Shown: one piece after another, positions 5,290-8,869 of the stretch | Numbering within the stretch: the stretch's first letter is position 1 | Layout of the letters: each line of letters starts with the position of its first letter | Program-made: the position numbers and the translations under genes | Notes under the pieces: generated by a model | Told to the model about the DNA's origin: nothing | The model's input: the letters and a program-made list of their open reading frames with translations, nothing else | Databases searched by the model: none | Origin: an uncultured Lachnospiraceae bacterium | GTDB taxonomy: Bacteria > Bacillota > Clostridia > Lachnospirales > Lachnospiraceae | Direction: 5' to 3' | DNA length: 8,869 nucleotides | Assembly (NCBI GenBank): GCA_958444395.1 | Contig: CAUCOL010000054.1 | Coordinates: 1 to 8,869 of the forward strand

Positions 5290-7610
5290 GCAAAATGACT
5301 TGAAACCATTTCAAGTTCCTCCTGCCGGATCTGCCGGTTTGAAAAGCCTGCCTGCTCCAGAATACGGATGCATTCTTCTTTCTGCTCATCATCCAATGTC
5401 CAGAGTCCCTGACTGCAGAGCCAATTGATCTGCTGCCGGTAGTTGACCAGACCGGCAGCCTCCCTGTGTCTGTGAAGCACACGATGCATATATCTGCCAT
5501 ATAAAAGGATCAGCCGGTCATTATTGTCTGCCATGTGCAGCCGGTATTGAAAGTATGCGTACCGCACGATCCACTGTCCAAGCAGCGCGCAAAGCAGCAG
5601 CCCGGCAAGCACGGTCAATGCCATATAAGACACACGCCTGCTGTTTTCATCTGCCACCGCTTTTCCGGCAGCAGACGATGTGTCCGACGTTGTCTGATCC
5701 TTTCCTGTCGAGGCACCGCGCAGCAGATGCATCAGCATCTGCCATATTCCGCCGGATGCCGTTTCCTCCTCATCGGATGCCGGTGTTACATCTGCCGGCG
5801 TCCATCCGGTCACATCATCATAGATTTCGACCCAGGCATGTGCAGAGGCATCTGTTACCTCCAGTTCGACCACTGCATCGGCATCCAGCTCTGCCTTTCC
5901 CTGATAGTACCGGTCTGCATCCATGTCCCGGCGGATCTTGCCATCCTCTGACAGATCCGCTGTATCAATCGCATATCCTTCCACATAGCGTGCCGGAATC
6001 CCCATACTTCGAAAGATCAGTGTTGCCGCACTGGCAAAATGTGCACAGTAACCACGCTTATTTTCCGCCAGAAAATAATTGATAAAATCTTTATTCTGCG
6101 GTGTGATCCCAGGCTGCAATGTATAGGGAATGTTGGCCTGATAATATGCGGACAGCTGGTTTACAATCTCCTGTGGTGTCCCGGACAGTCCTGCCTGTCT
6201 GCAGAAGGCTTCGATCACCTCTTTGTTTTCCTCCGGCACATCCAGCCATACCGAACGGTCGATCGACTCTGTTGTCTTCTTTTTCTCTTTCTTATTGCCG
6301 GTATTTTTCTTCGTACCGTCTGACTGCATCGGATAAAAGGAGTAAGACTTCGTCTCCCCGGGATAAACACTCTGATCCAGCTGCTTTGTATAATATGGCA
6401 GATAGCTGCCCACAGCTGCCGCAATATTTTTTACGTCGATCCGTCCTTTTGCCCCTTCCTTTTTCTGATATTTTTTCTCCCAGTATTCCGCCTCCTTTGT
6501 ACCCCCTTTTTCTTTTGTCAGTTCTTCCCTTCCCCAGCGGTTTTCATACGGAAGATATTCTTTTCCGGTAAAGTTTTTCAGATAGATCCTGTCTGACGTG
6601 TATGGACGGAATATGACATCCAGATCCGGATTGTAATCCAGTCTGACCGAACTGACACCACCCAGCTTACCGCTGGTCAGACCACCGGTATTGGGATAAA
6701 AATTAAACAGTCCTGCCAGTCCCAGCAGATACACATTCTGCATAATATCCTTTGTCTGCTGCTTCAGATGGCTTTCCTTCTTCTGTCCTGTTCTTTGGAC
6801 AGGGTAAACGGCTGTCGTCACCGCAGCTGTCACCAGACAGACCAGCAGGATCAGCAGGGAGCTGCCTGCCATCGTCCGCACATTGTAAGTATAGCTGATA
6901 CTTTTTTTCTTTCCGTTATTCTCCCACCGATAACCGGAATTATTGTAGGATAAGCCATAATGTCCACTGCCACGGATCACATATGCCATAAAGATGCCGC
7001 CATAGAGCATCACCGTGTGGAACAGATCCGGCTCCAGCTCCAAATATAACGGCACCTGCAGGATTCCCATAATCAGCATAAGCATCGTCAGATACTGCAT
7101 TCTCCGGGAGATCAACACATTGATCAGCACGATACAGACCCCTCCGACATAGCACATGGCAATCGTAATTGCCAGAGTACGGTTTGACACCTGTTCCCCG
7201 TAGCTTCGCATGGCATTTGTTCCAAAATAAGCAGAGGCCTCTTCCGCCACATCATTTAAAACTGCATAGAATCCACTGTTAATATACGTCTTAAAATAAT
7301 ATGCGATTACCGACATGACCAACAGCAGCAACAGATACCCTGCATTCTCCCACCGAACCGTATAATACAGGAGAGCACAGAATAATGCCACTGCCAGAAG
7401 AACCAGATGCAGTGTCCACTTATGATAGTCTACGGAAAAGGCCGACAGGTAACAGCCCATTCCTCCCATCACCAGAAAATACACAAGGATTCCCTTTAAA
7501 ATCAATGTTTTCTGACGTGGTTCAATCTGTGCATCGGCAGACGGGACCAGCTGTATCCCCTCCATGATCCCGCTATCTGTGGTTTTTCTTTTTTTCTTGT
7601 CAAATATCAT
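5286..7610 (-). CDS. Polytopic membrane transglutaminase-like protein
   Basis: This 774-residue membrane protein is similar in layout to TgpA/YebA-type proteins. About six or seven hydrophobic helices lie in residues 36-268. A long soluble, Lys/Glu-rich section (269-480) leads into a transglutaminase-like core (about 485-610). The catalytic triad is intact: C522 in GYCAHFASA, H591 in SAHAWVEIYD and D607 in WTPADVTP. A linker rich in Thr/Ser/Ala precedes a last helix (about 662-684). The tail (685-774) is charged and resembles the DUF4129 region often found in these proteins. By this topology the core lies outside the membrane, where it could cross-link or hydrolyse peptide or wall components. 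The true substrate is unknown. The start overlaps the DUF58 gene by 11 bases, with GGGGAA nine bases before the ATG, which points to translational coupling. It is the last gene of the MoxR-DUF58-transglutaminase set. Confidence 0.93.
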   Translation of the reverse strand: MIFDKKKRKTTDSGIMEGIQLVPSADAQIEPRQKTLILKGILVYFLVMGGMGCYLSAFSVDYHKWTLHLVLLAVALFCALLYYTVRWENAGYLLLLLVMSVIAYYFKTYINSGFYAVLNDVAEEASAYFGTNAMRSYGEQVSNRTLAITIAMCYVGGVCIVLINVLISRRMQYLTMLMLIMGILQVPLYLELEPDLFHTVMLYGGIFMAYVIRGSGHYGLSYNNSGYRWENNGKKKSISYTYNVRTMAGSSLLILLVCLVTAAVTTAVYPVQRTGQKKESHLKQQTKDIMQNVYLLGLAGLFNFYPNTGGLTSGKLGGVSSVRLDYNPDLDVIFRPYTSDRIYLKNFTGKEYLPYENRWGREELTKEKGGTKEAEYWEKKYQKKEGAKGRIDVKNIAAAVGSYLPYYTKQLDQSVYPGETKSYSFYPMQSDGTKKNTGNKKEKKKTTESIDRSVWLDVPEENKEVIEAFCRQAGLSGTPQEIVNQLSAYYQANIPYTLQPGITPQNKDFINYFLAENKRGYCAHFASAATLIFRSMGIPARYVEGYAIDTADLSEDGKIRRDMDADRYYQGKAELDADAVVELEVTDASAHAWVEIYDDVTGWTPADVTPASDEEETASGGIWQMLMHLLRGASTGKDQTTSDTSSAAGKAVADENSRRVSYMALTVLAGLLLCALLGQWIVRYAYFQYRLHMADNNDRLILLYGRYMHRVLHRHREAAGLVNYRQQINWLCSQGLWTLDDEQKEECIRILEQAGFSNRQIRQEELEMVSSHFA

Positions 7611-8655
7611 TTTCCTGTATTCCCCATTGCACCTTTCCGTCCTTCTGCGATACGATCAGATAGGTCTGCAGATATGGATAGCAGCTGTTCATATACGTAA
7701 TCGCCCTGTCACAGACATGTAGCCTGTGATCTATCGATACGATCCGTATCAACGCCTGATCGACATCGTCTGTTGTACTGCAGGACTGAAGGACAAACTG
7801 CAGATCCGGCTGATCCCAGCAGGCAATCTGTACCGGTACATTCTGCATAATCCAATAGCAGCACATGCCATACGTATAGCTCAGCACCTCTTCTGCGCCT
7901 TTGATATCCTGTGGCAGATCGATCAGTATCGTCAATGTCTCTCCTGCCATCGCCACTCTCTCTTTGACCAGAAGGTCATCCTGCCATGCTGATAATTTCC
8001 AGTGTACATCCCGCATACGGTCGCCTGGTCTGTATACACGTATATCACTGATCTGTGCATAATCACTGCCCTTCTGACTGCTTTCCATCGTTTCCGTGCT
8101 TCCCTGTAACCCTTCGCTCCAATCTTCCCCGGCAGGATGCTGCACCGGAAGCACCGCCACGTCAGCAGCAGCTTCTACTGTCTGCTGACGCAGACAGACG
8201 ATGCCCATGATTCCCTGAAACCAGGCTGACTCTACCCGGACCTGTACTTTTCCCAGTGCATGCATCTGTGTCATAATGCGCATTTCATTGTTCTGATGGA
8301 AAGCAGCCGGCATCGCTGCTTCGATCCGCTCCTCCTTCTGTCGAAACACATTTTCCACCCGGATCTGCAGACGGCAGTCAAGCAAGCCGACCCACAATGG
8401 ATTCTGTATGCATAAACAAAACTGTACATTCTCACGCTGACGGCAGACAGCCCGGTCCGTCCCGGCTGTGATCTTACAATGCTTTGTCACCATGCAAAGC
8501 ACCACCAGGGAAACGACCGGAAATACTCCCATGCAGACCAGAAGAATCATAAGAAATGTACTTCTTAGTATGCCATATAACAAAGCCGTCATTCCAACCA
8601 GCAGTAAATAACACAACAACCGAACCGGCCGCAGCTTCCACATCCTTTTCTTCAT
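7600..8655 (-). CDS. DUF58 domain protein
   Basis: This protein has 351 residues. A basic N terminus is followed by two membrane helices (about 11-30 and 33-55), a beta-rich middle section, and the DUF58 signature at about 195-235: DIRVYRPGDRMRDVHWKLSAW followed at once by LLVKE. The C-terminal half, starting with TILIDLPQD, looks like a divergent von Willebrand A-type fold, as reported for this family. DUF58 proteins almost always travel with MoxR ATPases and are thought to be their partners or substrates at the membrane. The biochemical activity is not established. The ATG at 8655 has GAGG about nine bases upstream and lies 32 bases after the MoxR stop. The gene then overlaps the transglutaminase gene, so the three are very likely one transcript. 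Confidence 0.92.
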   Translation of the reverse strand: MKKRMWKLRPVRLLCYLLLVGMTALLYGILRSTFLMILLVCMGVFPVVSLVVLCMVTKHCKITAGTDRAVCRQRENVQFCLCIQNPLWVGLLDCRLQIRVENVFRQKEERIEAAMPAAFHQNNEMRIMTQMHALGKVQVRVESAWFQGIMGIVCLRQQTVEAAADVAVLPVQHPAGEDWSEGLQGSTETMESSQKGSDYAQISDIRVYRPGDRMRDVHWKLSAWQDDLLVKERVAMAGETLTILIDLPQDIKGAEEVLSYTYGMCCYWIMQNVPVQIACWDQPDLQFVLQSCSTTDDVDQALIRIVSIDHRLHVCDRAITYMNSCYPYLQTYLIVSQKDGKVQWGIQENDI

Positions 8656-8687
8656 ATCCGGAACCTCACTTCACTGCTCTGCATATT

Positions 8688-8869
8688 CTATACTCTCGGA
8701 CTCTTCGTCTGGAGGATCAGTTCGGTGAAACATGCCGTCAGGCTCTTTCCCTCTGTTTTGGCACGGGCACTTAAGCGTACACGGTGGCCTGCCACATCCA
8801 CAAGCACGTCCTGCACATCCTGCGCTGTTACAAAATCCCTTCCATCCAGTACTGCCATCGCACGCGCCA
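8688..8869 (-). CDS. MoxR-family AAA+ ATPase, C-terminal end (partial)
   Basis: The 5' part lies outside the window. The last 59 residues can be read from 8867 to the TAG stop at 8688-8690. They begin ARAMAVLDGRDFVTAQDVQD and continue through VLVDVAGHRVRLS. This is the typical end of the MoxR lid domain, in which an alanine-rich helix, a GRD-F/Y-V-T-x-x-D-V turn and a following HR-V/I-R stretch are conserved. The Walker motifs are not in view, so ATPase competence cannot be judged. The position directly before a DUF58 gene supports the call. The final residues after the conserved HRVRL segment are short and unremarkable. Confidence 0.87.
   Translation of the reverse strand, partial: ARAMAVLDGRDFVTAQDVQDVLVDVAGHRVRLSARAKTEGKSLTACFTELILQTKSPRV

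Noticed and set aside
5535..6571. Plus-strand open frames of 138 to 175 codons opposite the transglutaminase gene
   Set aside because: They are rich in Pro, His, Arg and Ser without any family pattern, and the opposite strand encodes the catalytic transglutaminase core.

Overview
All eight genes here lie on the minus strand, so the window reads from high to low coordinates. GC content looks middling. The ribosome binding sites are purine-rich and Gram-positive in style. A DUF1292 protein, a prolyl-tRNA synthetase with a cysteine-bearing insertion region, and a MoxR/DUF58/transglutaminase set together suggest a Firmicute of class Clostridia, most likely a gut Lachnospiraceae. That assignment is an inference from gene content and style, not from a marker gene. 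No gap without a gene exceeds about 160 bases, and I see no mobile element, CRISPR array, tRNA or rRNA.

Region 1 (8869 to 5286) is a membrane/surface operon. It holds the C-terminal end of a MoxR-type AAA+ ATPase cut by the window edge, then a DUF58 protein with two membrane helices, then a large polytopic membrane protein carrying an intact transglutaminase Cys-His-Asp triad outside the membrane. The last two genes overlap by 11 bases. This is the widespread MoxR-DUF58-transglutaminase triad, generally thought to link chaperone-like ATPase activity to an envelope enzyme whose substrate is unknown.

Region 2 (5285 to 3024) probably starts at its own promoter (about 5289-5261). It encodes an acidic DUF1292 protein, then an NYN (PIN-like) nuclease-family protein with two tandem OST-HTH/LOTUS modules, then a fusion of a degenerate receiver domain with a ComFB-like domain. 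The three genes are closely spaced and are the least ordinary part of the window. The nuclease-family protein suggests RNA binding or cleavage. The ComFB fusion suggests sensing by something other than aspartate phosphorylation, possibly a cyclic dinucleotide. A functional link between them is inferred from gene order only.

Region 3 (2948 to 27) holds proS, a strong hairpin in its 3' flank that probably acts as a terminator, and a cation diffusion facilitator whose metal-site residues look like the manganese type. proS has only a 75-base leader and so no T-box. The transporter begins just 33 bases past the hairpin, so it probably depends on read-through or on a promoter I could not identify.
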